Positions 48,955 through 60,080 of a stretch of 64,000 nucleotides of DNA are shown piece after piece. The DNA is taken from NCBI GenBank assembly GCA_026419785.1, contig JAODTK010005925.1:67501-131500 (forward strand), read 5' to 3'. The position numbers were made by a program, and so were the translations under genes. Origin of the DNA: Sclerodactyla briareus (taxonomy: Eukaryota > Echinodermata > Holothuroidea > Dendrochirotida > Sclerodactylidae). The notes below the pieces were generated by a model. It was not told the origin of the DNA. It ran no database searches and saw only the letters and a list, made by a program, of their open reading frames with translations. The first letter of the stretch is position 1; each line of letters opens with the position of its first letter.

Positions 48955-50230
48955 TTAGTAACACGATTTTTGATAGGAATCGGGATAATAAAAGGTGCAT
49001 GAGTGAATTACACTCCAATAACGGGCCTTAAATGTGAACTGGACAAGCTGATCGGTTAGGGCGAGATTGCTCAAATAAGCCGATGGTACGGTCTGGTTTG
49101 AATCGTTTCTACTTATTCTACCTTGCGATTTCAGACCCTGGAGTCGCCGTAGCCTCCCATTAGCATTTTTTTTCTTTATGAACATAGACGAGCCTTATTT
49201 TTTTTTGGGATCGAAATAGCCAATGGACGCTTCGTCAGCCACTATAGCATGGTGTCATTGTTAAATTCCGGAGAGAAGTTTTCATGTATGCAAAGCTCGT
49301 TCAATTCTACCCACACAGAACGCGGCCAAGTGACCCCCGACCTCTTTTAATCACTCTACATTCTCATCAGTTGCATATATACCAAATTGGGGGGGGGGGG
49401 GTTCTTCATCATTAATAATAGCCTTTCTCTTAACCATAGGCTTCGAATGGACGACCTAGCGATACTTCATCTTGAGGTCCAGAGCTTAACATTTGTAACA
49501 GAAATGAAATCCGGTTGGAAACATACATTGCGACAGGATTCGAGACCACTTTCTTCCTGGGCAAGAACATAATATCCCTATTGGAAGACGTGTTGGGACA
49601 CAACCAATCCCTTACCATACCAACGATCTTATCCTCCAAATCACAAAGTACTTTTATTGGGAAATAGGTATTACTGAAGTAGAACAATACCATGACACAG
49701 CTATATCGTTGATGGCTTGGATTTTAGCCTGAACAAGGGAGAAGGCAGGCATGTATTTTTTCCACGATTTGACCAAATTCTTGCGATCTAAACTAATATC
49801 ATGACCCAGATACCTGCATTTACCAACTTTCCCTAGTTTTGGTATTTCCTTGTTTTGGACCCTACAGTCGACATTTGGAGTCAGATCAACTGCACTCCAG
49901 TTGTTGCCAGTGCGTTGCCCGTGAAGGGTTGCAAACTTTCTGTGTTTCACTTTCATTCCAGCGGTTTGACACATTTGCCAGTTTCGTCACACATTCTATT
50001 TAACATGTCCTCCCGCGTGGTGCACAGGACAATGCCATCTATATATCCCTGAACAGGATTAGGGGTAACAAAATCACATTCTCAAAATTAGTAATCCATC
50101 TTAGCCAAAATGTCAATAGCTTGCTCGAAGACAATCACAGAAGGGGGCCAACCCTGCAAATATTCCCCTCCTCCTAGGAATATAGTCGGTATAACCTATA
50201 CCAGTTTCGACATAGCATTTGAAACAGGCG
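48955..50230 (-). pseudogene. LINE reverse transcriptase and linker remnant
   Basis: The best uninterrupted piece is 49654-49974 (106 codons), beginning MCQTAGMKVKHRKFATLHG. The next frame, 49430-49693, carries FSNTYFPIKVLCDLEDKIV and TSSNRDIMFLPRKK. A third, 48955-49185, carries SAYLSNLALTDQLVQFTFK. Together these are the post-motif-C region of an R2/R4-like RT. The catalytic YADD-type box reads YIDG here, losing the second Asp. Upstream RT motifs (fingers, motif A) are not present, consistent with 5' truncation near 50.2 kb. Confidence 0.7.
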
Positions 50231-50904
50231 TTTGCTTTGTTCACCTCGTATCAGCCCTCATTCACGTGCAAATGTGCAGGATGACCCTTTAACCAATCGG
50301 TGATTTGTCTAAACAAACGCCTGCGCGACTTCGTTCCGCTCGCTGTCGAACTCAATCATGGCCGGGACTAGTGGGCTGCAACGTCAACGTTGATTGCGCA
50401 ATCGGAGATTCTCTCTTTACTGAATTACGGGAAACGGCCATGCCTGCTGGGAAATTACTTTATTGGTCTGATTTGTAATTCTTTAGACAACCTCCAACCA
50501 AGTTTTGTCATATGGTCGATGGACATTCTTTTTTTATTTCCCCATTTGAAGGATTCAAATTTTTCCGAACGTCTGCGGCGATGCCAGACAAGCCCCAATA
50601 CGCCTGCGCATAGCCGAAACAGTGGCTTCGTTCAATTTTTGGCTCCAAATGCATCATTCTTCAATATATTCTCATTTCGGTGTTGTAGAAGGTTATTGAA
50701 AGTCTTCTGTAAAATATTCAGGACCTAAATATGGGGCGGTTTTTCGCGGAATCTATTCAGGGTTGCTCCCTCCCATATCAACGCCCGTGTGCTACTGATG
50801 ACTGACCTCTACGTCACCTGATCGTAATGAGCAAAATCCATTTTTGGGGGATTTGTCAAAGAAGTCCTGCAGACGATAGTTGGTGATATTCGACCGTGGT
50901 ATAA
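50231..50904. other. No recognisable gene
   Basis: Contains a 112-codon plus frame (50390-50728) without a recognisable domain. Confidence 0.35.
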
Positions 50905-51095
50905 AACTCCACTAAACTGAAAGTTTGCGATGCCATTAAGACATGAGGGATTTCCATTCGTCTCTCTCAAACGTTTGGCCAGTGATCGTATATTTGATAA
51001 AAACCCCCCCCCCCCCCAAATGCTCTCAATTCAACAACACATTCGTCAAGCTGTTACTCGTGGTACAAAGGTTGAAATAGTTCGTCATAGCAGTC
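50905..51095. repeat. Local duplicate, partner at 52040-52310
   Basis: CTCCACTAAACTGAAAGTTT, TTGGCCAGTG.TCGTATATTT and CAACACATTCGTCAAGCTGT occur in both copies. In the second copy about 90 bp lies between the last two blocks; in the first a C14 tract (51004-51017) does. Confidence 0.8.
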
Positions 51096-51164
51096 AGTGG
51101 AACGCATGGTGTACATATTCTGTTTTTTTATATGTTTATATTCGGAAGAATTATATATCGACAG

Positions 51165-51545
51165 AAAGACCCTTGCCCTATCTCTCTTTATCTAGGATGA
51201 TGTAAATCGACCTACATTATCACCAGGTGGTACAAATATCGTCAGAAATGACAGTGGTATCAACGAACAATATATATTTTCATTGCATTGAGAACATATT
51301 TAAAAAATTTAAAAGCCTGAAAATTAAAAAAAAATCTGTACCTGTTGGTGTCGTCGTTCTGGTTGTCGTTGTCATCGGCGAGTGCCCTGTACATATATTG
51401 TTGAGAAGAAAGAAATGGTTTATATCTTCTAGGGCGTGTGGTTATTGTATACAAATTGTTACCCAGTAATTGGTAGTGTGCACGACTCGAGAGAGTCAGC
51501 CTTTCCCCCAAATCTAACTTCTAGACTGCGTTCATATGAAGTGAG
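51165..51545. repeat. Local duplicate, partner at 53610-53990
   Basis: Shared in order: CCTTGC.CTATC, TTTTCATTGCATTGA, GTCGTCGTTCTGG, TCATCGGCGAGT, TGTACAT.TATTGT.GAGAAGAAAG, and CCCAGTA.TTG followed by GTGTGCA. Both copies keep AG and GT at the ends of the possible mini-exon. Confidence 0.8.
51342..51386 (-). other. Candidate 45-nt mini-exon (copy A)
   Basis: On the minus strand, CAATATATGTACAG precedes and GTACAG follows a 45-nt segment reading ALADDNDNQNDDTN, an acidic Asn-rich stretch. The partner at 53804-53849 keeps both splice dinucleotides but is 46 nt long. The plus strand is also open and would encode a hydrophobic run, so the coding strand is uncertain. Confidence 0.22.
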
Positions 51546-52039
51546 TAGGTCAGTAGATAGGATTCAACGTCTAATCAACACAGGTGTTGTATATGGTGTC
51601 TTTTTAGTTATAGGTACGGTTCAATCTCTGTATCCTCTATAGTTTTCTAGAATCGCTTGTTCCGCCATACATGGAACAACGTATTTCCTACACCCCACCC
51701 CCCCCCCCCCCCCCCCAATCCAGGCGGGTGGTGTATTCGACGCTCGCAAACTTGCTAAAAGTCTATAACATACGTGAAATAATTGAAGATACCCATCTGC
51801 CACTTCGGAGGTTGGTAGAACGGCAGGAATACGCCAGGTGCCAGCTCATTGGTCATCTCCTGATCCCCGCTTAGATCATAGCAGTGGCTTCCCAATCATC
51901 GTACTTGGTTGGGATTTGCAGCTGACAATAAGATGCAATATCCAGGTCTGCACAGTTGGCTTGAATTTGAATAGGTTCGTTCCTCTGCTCGCAAGTATGC
52001 CGTAACAAAAATCGCTGTGGCTTCCCAACCCAACCCAAG

Positions 52040-52310
52040 AAACTCCACTAAACTGAAAGTTTGCGGTGCCATTAGGACATTGCGGAATTTCTGGTCGTCT
52101 CTCCAACTTTTGGCCAGTGGTCGTATATTTGATAAAACCATGCTCCCAAACCTATTTGTTATCAGAAAGGTTTATATTTGGATCAATATGTTGATGTTTT
52201 CGAATTCAAGCATGGGGATGACAATCCTTGTGTGATACATTGATGTCAGAGAACATTGTTCAACAACACATTCGTCAAGCTGTTGCCCGTGGTACAAAGG
52301 CTGACAGGTT
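52040..52310. repeat. Local duplicate, partner at 50905-51095
   Basis: See the partner for shared blocks. A plus frame (52228-52419) covers its end and includes CGLCEEETYRQNIAHCF, whose CxxC...HC spacing faintly recalls the cysteine knuckle of LINE C-termini. That is not enough for a call. Confidence 0.75.
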
Positions 52311-52609
52311 GTCATACCTCCAGAGTCGGGCGAAGAGTCGTCGATGTGGGCTCTGTGAAGAGGAAACGTATCGACAGAATATAGCGCACTGCTTTGGAAG
52401 GTATTTACGGATTGGCTAGTGGTATTGTATTTAGCTATTATATCTTTTCTCAAGGTGGGTGGGTATTAGGATTTAGGGATTAGGTTGTTTTAACCGACCA
52501 CAGAAATTCTTCCGGGACAGGGCGCATCAGCCACAATAAGATGTTAGTTCCAACAGGTGCATCTAGGTGCTGTTTTTAACATGTTGGGAGGTAAGCGATT
52601 ACTGGATTA

Positions 52610-52810
52610 TAAAAAATACTTCAATGTGATTGATTCGTACAAACTACTCGATATTTGTGCTTTTGTAAATTGATGAAATGCTGTAGCTTAGTCCATGTTG
52701 CCAGAAATATGTAAGAAGGTCATATCACTCATTAAAGATTTCGCACTGCTGCTATATGTGCTCCTGAAATAGACCTCGTGGATAGACCCACGTGCACTAA
52801 CTGATGGGAA
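52610..52810. repeat. Local duplicate, partner at 56265-56430
   Basis: CTTCAATGTGATTGATTCGT, a TACT.C/GTGATTTT-like block and GTAGCTT are shared with 56277-56345. CCCACGTGCACTAACTGAT matches CCCACGTGCACCAACTAAT near 56396. Confidence 0.65.
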
Positions 52811-53290
52811 AAAGTCAATATACGAAGCAAAACGTTTTAGGGAGTCACGCGCTACCCTTGTTGCGCCGCGATGCATGATGTATGTTGCCTAAGAATCCAA
52901 ATTCCAACAGGATCGAATTATCAGGACAATTGCCCATTACTGCTCTTGAATTTGTAGAGGATGCAGCCCCGCAGTTTGGATACCATGGTTGCTCCTCGGG
53001 ATTATAACAAAAACGGACCGCTTCGCTGACGGCTTCATGAATTATAGTAAACTGGTTCGATTGATTTTATATATGTTTTCACGTAAATGTTTCCTATAAC
53101 GGTAGGTGAGCTAATCAAACGTTGATGGCAATGTGCCAGTTGGCTAATCTCCAATTGAGTAATCGAGAGTCCCTCGCCCAGAAGTGAACGATGTATAATT
53201 ATGAACCACGAGCTCGACGACGTGATCAACCAGAATTAGGATTCTGGGTTCTAAATTTGTTAACACAATACCACAAATGAGGTTTTCATT
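52690..53290. repeat. Local duplicate, partner at 53990-54670
   Basis: Shared in order: ATCACTCATTA.ATATT-like, GTTACGCGCTACC against GTCACGCGCTACC, AATTCCAA.C.GAACGGAAT, CCGATTACCGCTCTCGGATT against CCCATTACTGCTCTTGAATT, TTGATTGATTTTATAT, GTACCAGTTGGCTGAT and CGATGTATA. Protein frames are not conserved between copies. Confidence 0.75.
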
Positions 53291-53419
53291 CACCTGAATA
53301 ACGGGAAGAGAAAAGAATGACGCATGTGTGCCGATATGAGAGTGGGTCAGGGCCATATAGCAGGCAGGGGGAATATAGTGGTTGTTCTTCGCACTATTCT
53401 GGTTTTAGACATGATAAAT

Positions 53420-53500
53420 AATATTCAGTTAGTCAGGCGGGAGGCGCCATTTAGCCCTTGGTTTCTGCATGCTGCTCTGTCAACGCCAATGCAGATAGAA
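53420..53500. repeat. Local duplicate, partner at 58165-58235
   Basis: AATATTCAGTTAGTCAGGCGG..GGCGCCATTTAGCC and GCTGCTCTGTCAA align with AACATTCAGTGAGAAAGTCGG.AGGCGCCATTTAGCC and GCCGCTCTGTCAA. Confidence 0.7.
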
Positions 53501-53609
53501 TCACCGCATCACACAACCGAAAGTGATCTAGTCGATTCTACTCCCAAGAAAGTTAAAAAGTATGACATTTTATCGGAACCGTTTAATCGTCAGTGAGCAG
53601 TATACATTA

Positions 53610-53990
53610 ACAGAACGGCCTTGCGCTATCCCATCTATACCTAGGATGAGTGAAACCGCCCTATATCACCAGGTTTTACAATTCGTTACTCAGTAATGAA
53701 CAGTGGTTTCAACCGAAATATGTTTTTTTCATTGCATTGAAACGACCACTTGATAACTATTAGCCAGTTTTTGTGAAGGTCTGGACGTTAACAATTCCGG
53801 TACCTTTGGTGTCGTCGTTCTGGTATCGTTTTTGTCATCGGCGAGTTAGCTGTACATGTATTGTAGAGAAGAAAGAATAGTGTAATATCATTTATTGGGC
53901 AGTGTTATTGTTACAAATTGGTTACCCAGTACTTGCGAGTGTGCATGCGGCGTGGGAGTCAGCATTTTGGCGTAGTCCTCTGATATTAGA
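53610..53990. repeat. Local duplicate, partner at 51165-51545
   Basis: Second copy of the block described at 51165. It includes the 46-nt form of the possible mini-exon at 53804-53849 on the minus strand. Confidence 0.8.
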
Positions 53991-54670
53991 GATGTCTGCT
54001 AAAGATCACTCATTAGATATTCCTCACTGCCGCTTTAATTTTGTTCCAAAAGATAGACCCGTAGATTGTCCACCAGGTGCCAAAAAAAAAAAACTAACTG
54101 TGGGGAAACAGGTCGAGATTCAATGTTTTCACACGGAGTTACGCGCTACCCACCTCGATGCGCTTGCGTTGCCATGAAGTTGTTTGCCTGGGATTTCGAA
54201 AATTCCAATTCCAACCAGAACGGAATATTGATAGAATTGCCGATTACCGCTCTCGGATTTTGTGATGATTTAAGCTCTGCGTCTTGAATCTTGGTTGCTG
54301 CCCTGGATTAAAATCAAAACAGGCCAGTTCTTTGACGCTCCATTGATCACAGAAACGTTTGATTGATTTTATATTCATGTTCCACTCATTAGGCATTGAG
54401 GGGATCACACCTTCGCAATGCCCGTCAGACAGATGTTCGGATCTGGATGACTTCCTTTCGCCAGTGTCCATCTTCACCAGAACTGCCACGGACGTGAGTG
54501 ACTCCTATACGGGATGCAGAATAATTACATGTAGGCGGTAACGTACCAGTTGGCTGATCCTCAAAGAGTCCCTTGCTCAAGGATGATCGATGTATACTTA
54601 AACAACCATCGAATTCGACAACATAATCACCTGGAATTGCGCCCTGTTCCCCTGGTTCTTGATTAGGTAG
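53990..54670. repeat. Local duplicate, partner at 52690-53290
   Basis: Second copy of the 52.69-kb block, with an extra ~150 bp near 54390-54530. An 86-codon minus frame (54425-54685) includes GDYVVEFDGCLSIHRSSLS; the partner reads VDHVVELVVHNYTSFTSG in a shifted context, so constraint is doubtful. Confidence 0.75.
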
Positions 54671-55064
54671 CATGATCCATCCCAAAATAAGAGGTTTCGT
54701 GCCTGAAAACGTCTAGAGGAGAACCGTGTGTGGCGATATCGAGAAGCCAGGTCGGACACATATAAGGCCAGGAGAAGTATGGCGCTGTTTTTTGCAATAT
54801 TTTTGTTCTAGATTAATTCGGAAGACGGTCGGGACCTCAATGTATGGCAACAAGAACGCTTCCCACCTTCACTGTAGGGGGGAGACAACCACGCGCGCGC
54901 CATCCTACCTCACTGTATGACAACAAGCACGGCTTCTACTTACTGTATGACAACGGTCATTTATTCCTACCTTCCTGTATGAAGAGCACGTAATCCTAAT
55001 TATTTAGTCCAAACACGCTATTGCGTCAGGTGAATACATACCTTGTACAAATTTTCAATAAACC

Positions 55065-55420
55065 TAATCCTATAACATATGCCCGCAAGCATTAATGGTG
55101 ATAATGTGTACTGGGACCTTACTGAAAAAGGAACAACAAAACTATTAATGCCAACGAGTCGCCTTGCTCGTAAAAATATTGTTACTGTTTACTGCGCATC
55201 CAAAACAGGTGGAAATTGCCGTTTTTATACATGTTGATGATTAAAGTATCCTGTTTCCTGGGTCTTGATCAGGTACCATGATCCCGCAATAGAGATTCTT
55301 GACTCGATAGCAATTAGTTCTTTCGTTTGGCTCACTGATGTGGGTCACTGTTCCCAGACGAGGGATTTCGGCAACGCTTCGATCCATCGCGGAATGTCCT
55401 GGTTTCCAGAGTTTCCAATT
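55065..55420. repeat. Local duplicate, partner at 46595-47070
   Basis: Collinear with the 46.6-kb block. A third, shorter relative of its CCTGGTTCTTGATTAGGTA part lies at 54650-54675. A 113-codon plus frame begins at 55265 and ends in a C11 tract (55590-55600) without a known domain. Confidence 0.7.
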
Positions 55421-56575
55421 TTAGTTGTGGAAGCCGACCTGATGATCAGGCGCACCCAGACCAAAGTGAGACAAAAAACGAAGAACCTTGAAGATTCGCA
55501 CTTATTTCTTCATCTGCTTCGAAGAAAAGAGTCTAGACCGTATTTGAAGGCATACGTACCGTTCCCAGAACCAGGCACCGTCTTCGTAGCCCCCCCCCCC
55601 TCCTAATCACTCTTTGCAAATTAATGTTTTTTTGAGAATAGTCATGCACCATCATCAAAACAATTGTATAATTGAACAATCTTGAAACCCTGGATCGACC
55701 TACCCCAGATTCGGCTTAGCTTTACGAGACGATTCAAGTTTTCCTCATACGGTAAATCTTACAGTTAATCACCTCCCCGAGAAAGAACAGAGGAAGTTGA
55801 AATGACGTTCAAACAACAAACAGTCCAATACCTTCCCGGCCGTTTCTGACACTGATAGACCCTCTCTTTTATTTAACCTGCTTTGGATATCTTGACCATT
55901 TCAAATTGAAAGGAGCGTTGCAATGAAGCCGACATGCTTTGCTTCGCTATATCGTCGTTTACATCTTCCAGTAGGATCCACGTTGAACAAAATGCACTGA
56001 CCGGAGCACAGATCCACCGACTGCAACAGAACGTCGAGATTTATTTTCGATGCCCGAAAGAGCAGGGCCCAAGAACTGTCTACGGGCACTCAGTAGTGGC
56101 ATACTACCTATTCGATGTTCTCAATTAAGACGGCGATTCTTGTAATCTACTATATAAGTTCCCTGCGATTCGCCCACCGAGGCCTCTCAGCTGTCATAAA
56201 GTGAGGTTTAATAAGGCACTTAATCCAAATCAGAAATATAATATAAACGCATCACTGTATTATATATAAAGAGACTTTCAATGTGATTTGATTCGTATAT
56301 ACTACTGTGATTTTATTAATTGAGGAAGTAACGTAGCTTGCTTTAACAATTCCGTGTTTTAATGTGTCCCGAAAGATGAACAAAAGGTGAATTGGCCCAC
56401 GTGCACCAACTAATCAGAAATTGTGTATTACTTGGGAATCAAATTGATTGAGAATAGCCATTGAGAACGCAAGGTCTTTCTTGATTATTGCTGATTGTAT
56501 CATTGGACTATCGATGCCTCAAATAAAACAGTATAGAGTCGAAGTCCTCAAAATCGAGTATAAGCACAGAGACTT
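55421..56575. other. No supported gene
   Basis: A minus frame at 55901-56089 and its plus counterpart are both open for about 60 codons and unrecognised. 56265-56430 is the partner of 52610-52810. Confidence 0.35.
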
Positions 56576-56579
56576 GGGG

Positions 56580-58060
56580 GGACCAACCACTCAATATCGA
56601 TGAACACTCGGTGAGACAGAAATTCCAGCGACTGAATGAACGGAAATCTGCTGGTCTTGATTGGCTTACGCTCAAACTTCTGAAGCTCGCTGGTGTATAC
56701 ACCAACATCTTCAACTGGTCTCTGAATACGTGCGTGGTGCCCCAGTCTTTCAAAGTGGCTACGATGATCCCTGTTCCTGAGAAGAGTGATGCATCATGTT
56801 TGAATGACTATCGTCCAGTAGCCCTAACTTCGGTACCCATGAAAGTATTCGAAAGTTTTGTGTTAACATTTCTCCTACCTGCTAACTTCGACTCATACCA
56901 ATTTGCCTATTGTGCCAACAGATCTGTTGAAGATGCCATTGCTATTTGTGACTGGATCCTAGACTTTCTTCTTGGTCGCAAACAATGTGTCAAAATTGGC
57001 AATACCCTTTCAGGATCGATGGTACTGAATACGGGTACTCCCCAGGGATGCGTGCTTTCTCCGATGTTGTACTCTTTGTTCACATATGATTGTGCCGCCA
57101 CCGATTGAACTCGAGGGTCATCAAGTTCGCAGACGATACCACTGTACTGGATTAATTACTAATGGGGATGAAAGCGGGTACCGCGACGAAGTGGGCAGAT
57201 TAGTGAGCTGTGTAAGGAAAACAATCTGAATTCCTGAACATTAAGTGAACAACCGGAATTAATCGTGTGGACTTCAGACGTGATGAGATCACAATGGGTC
57301 CTCTCATTATGGATGGAATGGTGGTGGAGCAGGTAAACACATTCAAGTTGTTGGGTGCATTTACTACGGACAATTTATCATGGGACATCAATACTGAAAA
57401 ATACTGAAAAAAGGCCGTCGCGACACTTCATCATTTCAGTCTGGTTTGGTCGGGTACGTCCTTGTGACCTCCGGAATTTTCAAGCCGTAATTAGAATGCT
57501 GAGGTAGTATTGTACAGGCCCTTCCATCTCTCCACTCTCTATACCAGGAGCGTGCCCTCAAGAAAGTCGACCATGTACTTAACGATAACTGGCCTCCTCT
57601 CTCAGTCTTCAGCTCAATGGCCCTCTGGTAAAAGGGCTGCGTAACATTTAAGGGATCAAGAGGCTCATAAATGTCATTATCCTAACTCTCGTAAAGATAT
57701 ATAACACATATATCCGCTGATGTGCTAGTCTTGCCGTCAGTTTTAGCTACTGCCTCTCATTGTGTATATTGTTAGTGCTACACTTTTCAACTTCTACCCT
57801 TTCATACACTTTTACATCCTTACCTGGTCATAGGAATTGTTTACATTTTTATGTATGTTTTTATGTCTTACTCGTTCTATTGTTTACTTTTGAGCTCCTG
57901 TTTTCAACCATTTTCCATTGTATATATTTTATTCAATGGCCTGATAATTATCTATCGACTATCTATATATCAGTCCTCATGACATCCACATTTTTTTTTA
58001 TTATGAAATTAATCCAAGGTGTGAGTATATCATCGTGTAGCTAAGACCGAGATCATATTT
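56580..58060 (+). mobile_element. CR1-like LINE, 5'-truncated copy
   Basis: A reverse transcriptase segment (56611-57108, then frame-shifted to about 57400) is followed by C-terminal blocks such as HPSHSLFQERALKKVDHVL-like near 57515 and an AT-rich 3' part to about 58060. The motif set is that of CR1/L2/Rex-type LINEs of the Jockey superfamily, which use an apurinic-like endonuclease (absent here). It lies inside the locally duplicated region and has no detectable intact tail repeat. Confidence 0.8.
56611..57400 (+). pseudogene. CR1-like reverse transcriptase with internal deletion
   Basis: The open part (165 codons) reads RKSAGLDWLTLKLLK, then CVVPQSFKVATMIPVPEKSD (residues 41-60), NDYRPVALTSVPMK (65-78) and QFAYCANRSVEDAI (97-110). 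It jumps straight to CDWILDFLLGRKQCVKIG and the motif B block LNTGTPQGCVLSPMLYSLFT (139-158). Related enzymes have about 40-50 residues between VEDAI and the W-I-L block, including the catalytic motif A Asp (usually FxDxSSAFN). That piece is missing in frame. Motif C (KFADDTT, Asp codons 57132-57137) survives in another frame after the stop at 57106. Catalysis is impossible without motif A. Confidence 0.85.
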
Positions 58061-59325
58061 ACAAAATGATTTACTTATTATTGATAACTATAGTGCCAAC
58101 AACAGTCAGTTGAAGACCAATCGTCAGTTACCAAGGGAATGGGTTCTGTACATAATTGGATAACATTCAGTGAGAAAGTCGGTAGGCGCCATTTAGCCTT
58201 ATTCCTGTCTGCCGCTCTGTCAAAACACATATAATAATGAAATCTTGTTTTTCGTCACAGGCGTATTCGTGCCCCGGCTTCTCAACACCTGGAATAATCA
58301 ATCACATACCTTCCCCTCCATAACTGTGGCACGATTGGTAGTCGCTCCCTTCACTGTAATCACTGCCCGCCGAATCCCTTGTAGGAGACAGAATACCGCT
58401 GGAGAAAATTTGCCGAAGAATAATCTAGGCCCTCAGATCTGATCCGCAACGTTCGTAGAATTTTTATAGTTTCCAATATTATCTAGCAACACCTACGGTT
58501 GTTAACGCAACATGTGCTGACTAGTCACGATGAACCTGTTTCGTCCAACGTATGCCTCTGCTAAAAGCAGTGTACGGTAGTAATCGGTGTTCCCTGTTCG
58601 TCCGTTTGTCCTGCATAGTGGGCGAGTATTCCGCGTTTTTGTTTTTCCTGTTGTTGAGTAAGACCATCTTGTATCGTACTGGAGTTGGGACTGAGCATTC
58701 AAGCACTGGAACCGTAAGTTCCTTTGCCTTATATAGTGTTAAATGTGCAGTAATCATTTACATTCAAATCACCAAATGGAAATAAAACAGTAGGGGATCG
58801 TAAATCCAATAACACGGAGAATGGTGGTTATCGGTGAGCCCTCGACCAAGGGACTGGAATCCTTTCCGAATTATGCAGCAAGTGGAGTGGGGTCGCTTTC
58901 CCATCTCCCATTCTTCGCCATTTTAATTTTTTGCCCTTCAAAATTGTGTTTTTGTTCCTTTTTTTTTTTCCTTTATTTTATGGGGATTCTTATGAGTCCT
59001 ACGGTAGGATCGCGCCATAGAATTATTCGGCATTAGAAGTTGGGACCCCTTGAAATAGGAAGGGAGACGACCCATGTTCTTGGGTGCATGGGGACACCCC
59101 ACTTGAATTATTATTATTATTATTAGTACATCACCTCTCGTACTTCTTAAGCACATGAATTCCCCGAAGCTAAATTGCGCTGAACAGAACGACAGAATCA
59201 ACAAAAGTCAACATAACTTGCTTGAAAAAATATGTCTTTAACACCTTTAACAACTCGACCACCGACTATGGATCCTTCGTGTAGAAAATCTGAATTCTCT
59301 GTACTTATATAATATGCCTTTTTTC
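58061..59325. other. No supported gene; local duplicate pieces at the left
   Basis: 58165-58380 contains the partners of 53420-53500 and 45440-45600. The rest shows only short frames, T tracts and a short (ATT)n near 59108-59125. Confidence 0.4.
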
Positions 59326-60080
59326 ATATGGCACGGTTCAACGATTCAGATTTTTCAGGAAAAACCACGCGCACCTGCCAATGCCAACTATTCTATCCGG
59401 GCACTCAAGATTACACCAGAATGGCTTAGTTCCAAAAGGCATCGCCGCTAGACCCTGTAGGGAGCTCCCGCGGTCCATGCACCCTTATAGGGTCCCTCTA
59501 GGGGTCCATGAACTCCTAGAGGTCCATGGACCCATGGCAGGAGCCGCAATGCCTCACTAACCCATCGATTCCCTCATGTCATTTTGGCTCTCAATTTCCA
59601 TTACTGGTTGATCTATATTCCTGCCATTTTCTATCCAAGTTGATCAGCTATAGTTTTGTTCCAGAAGGAATAGCACCCGGTAAAGGGAAATATGTTTGAT
59701 CTGGACCTTCTAGTATTCACAAATGGCTTTCAGGGGCTTATCCCTGGACCCCGACAAGGCATCCTAAGCGGTAATATGTACCCCTGGCCAAAAAAAAAAA
59801 AAAAAAAAAAAACGCAATGCGTTCATATGTGTGAAGCTAGTCTCTTATTTCCTTCCTTGTTCAAGGCAATATTTCTTTCCAGAACAGGTTGTAATCATTT
59901 TCTTATGACTGCGAAGAGGAATTGCCTTTCGACAATGTTGCAAGCTGAGCTTGCAACTAATCAAAACAAGGAGGCAGCGGAAGCGCTCGCAGCGTCAACG
60001 ATTTTTCCAATGAATTCGGCAAGCTGCGGTAAACGCACTCGCAGATTAAGTGCGGGGCAACAGGGCCACGTGCCCCTGGC
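59326..60080 (+). repeat. Dispersed repeat R1, copy 2 (unknown family)
   Basis: Collinear with 7690-8335. It carries an A23-24 tract (59790-59812) and a 152-codon frame (59692-60150) reading MFDLDLLVFTNGFQGLIPG at the start and MLQAELATNQNKEAAEALAA in its middle. The copy at 8.2 kb is broken at the matching place. CTAGGGGTCCATGAACTCC-like short repeats lie near 59500-59530. I cannot assign it to a family. Confidence 0.65.

Larger units (their letters stand above)
48250..50230 (-). mobile_element. REL-endonuclease LINE (R2/R4/NeSL-like group), 5'-truncated
   Basis: On the minus strand the element runs from inside the reverse transcriptase to a complete 3' end. RT motif B (LQGWPPSVIVFEQAIDIL, 50101-50160) comes first, then the motif C position (GYIDGIVLCT, about 50019-50048). 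The thumb-like region GMKVKHRKFATLHGQRTGNN and YLGHDISLD follow, then SSNRDIMFLPRKK, LVQFTFKARY, and the endonuclease from about 48870 to 48420. A short 3' UTR with AATAAA ends in (ATGT)n. LINEs with a restriction-like endonuclease insert by target-primed reverse transcription, often at specific sites. Frames shift several times, so it is inactive. Confidence 0.8.

Noticed and set aside
59790-59812. A23 tract as the poly-A tail of a retrogene
   Set aside because: R1 similarity to the 8.1-kb copy continues on both sides of the tract, so it is an internal expansion.
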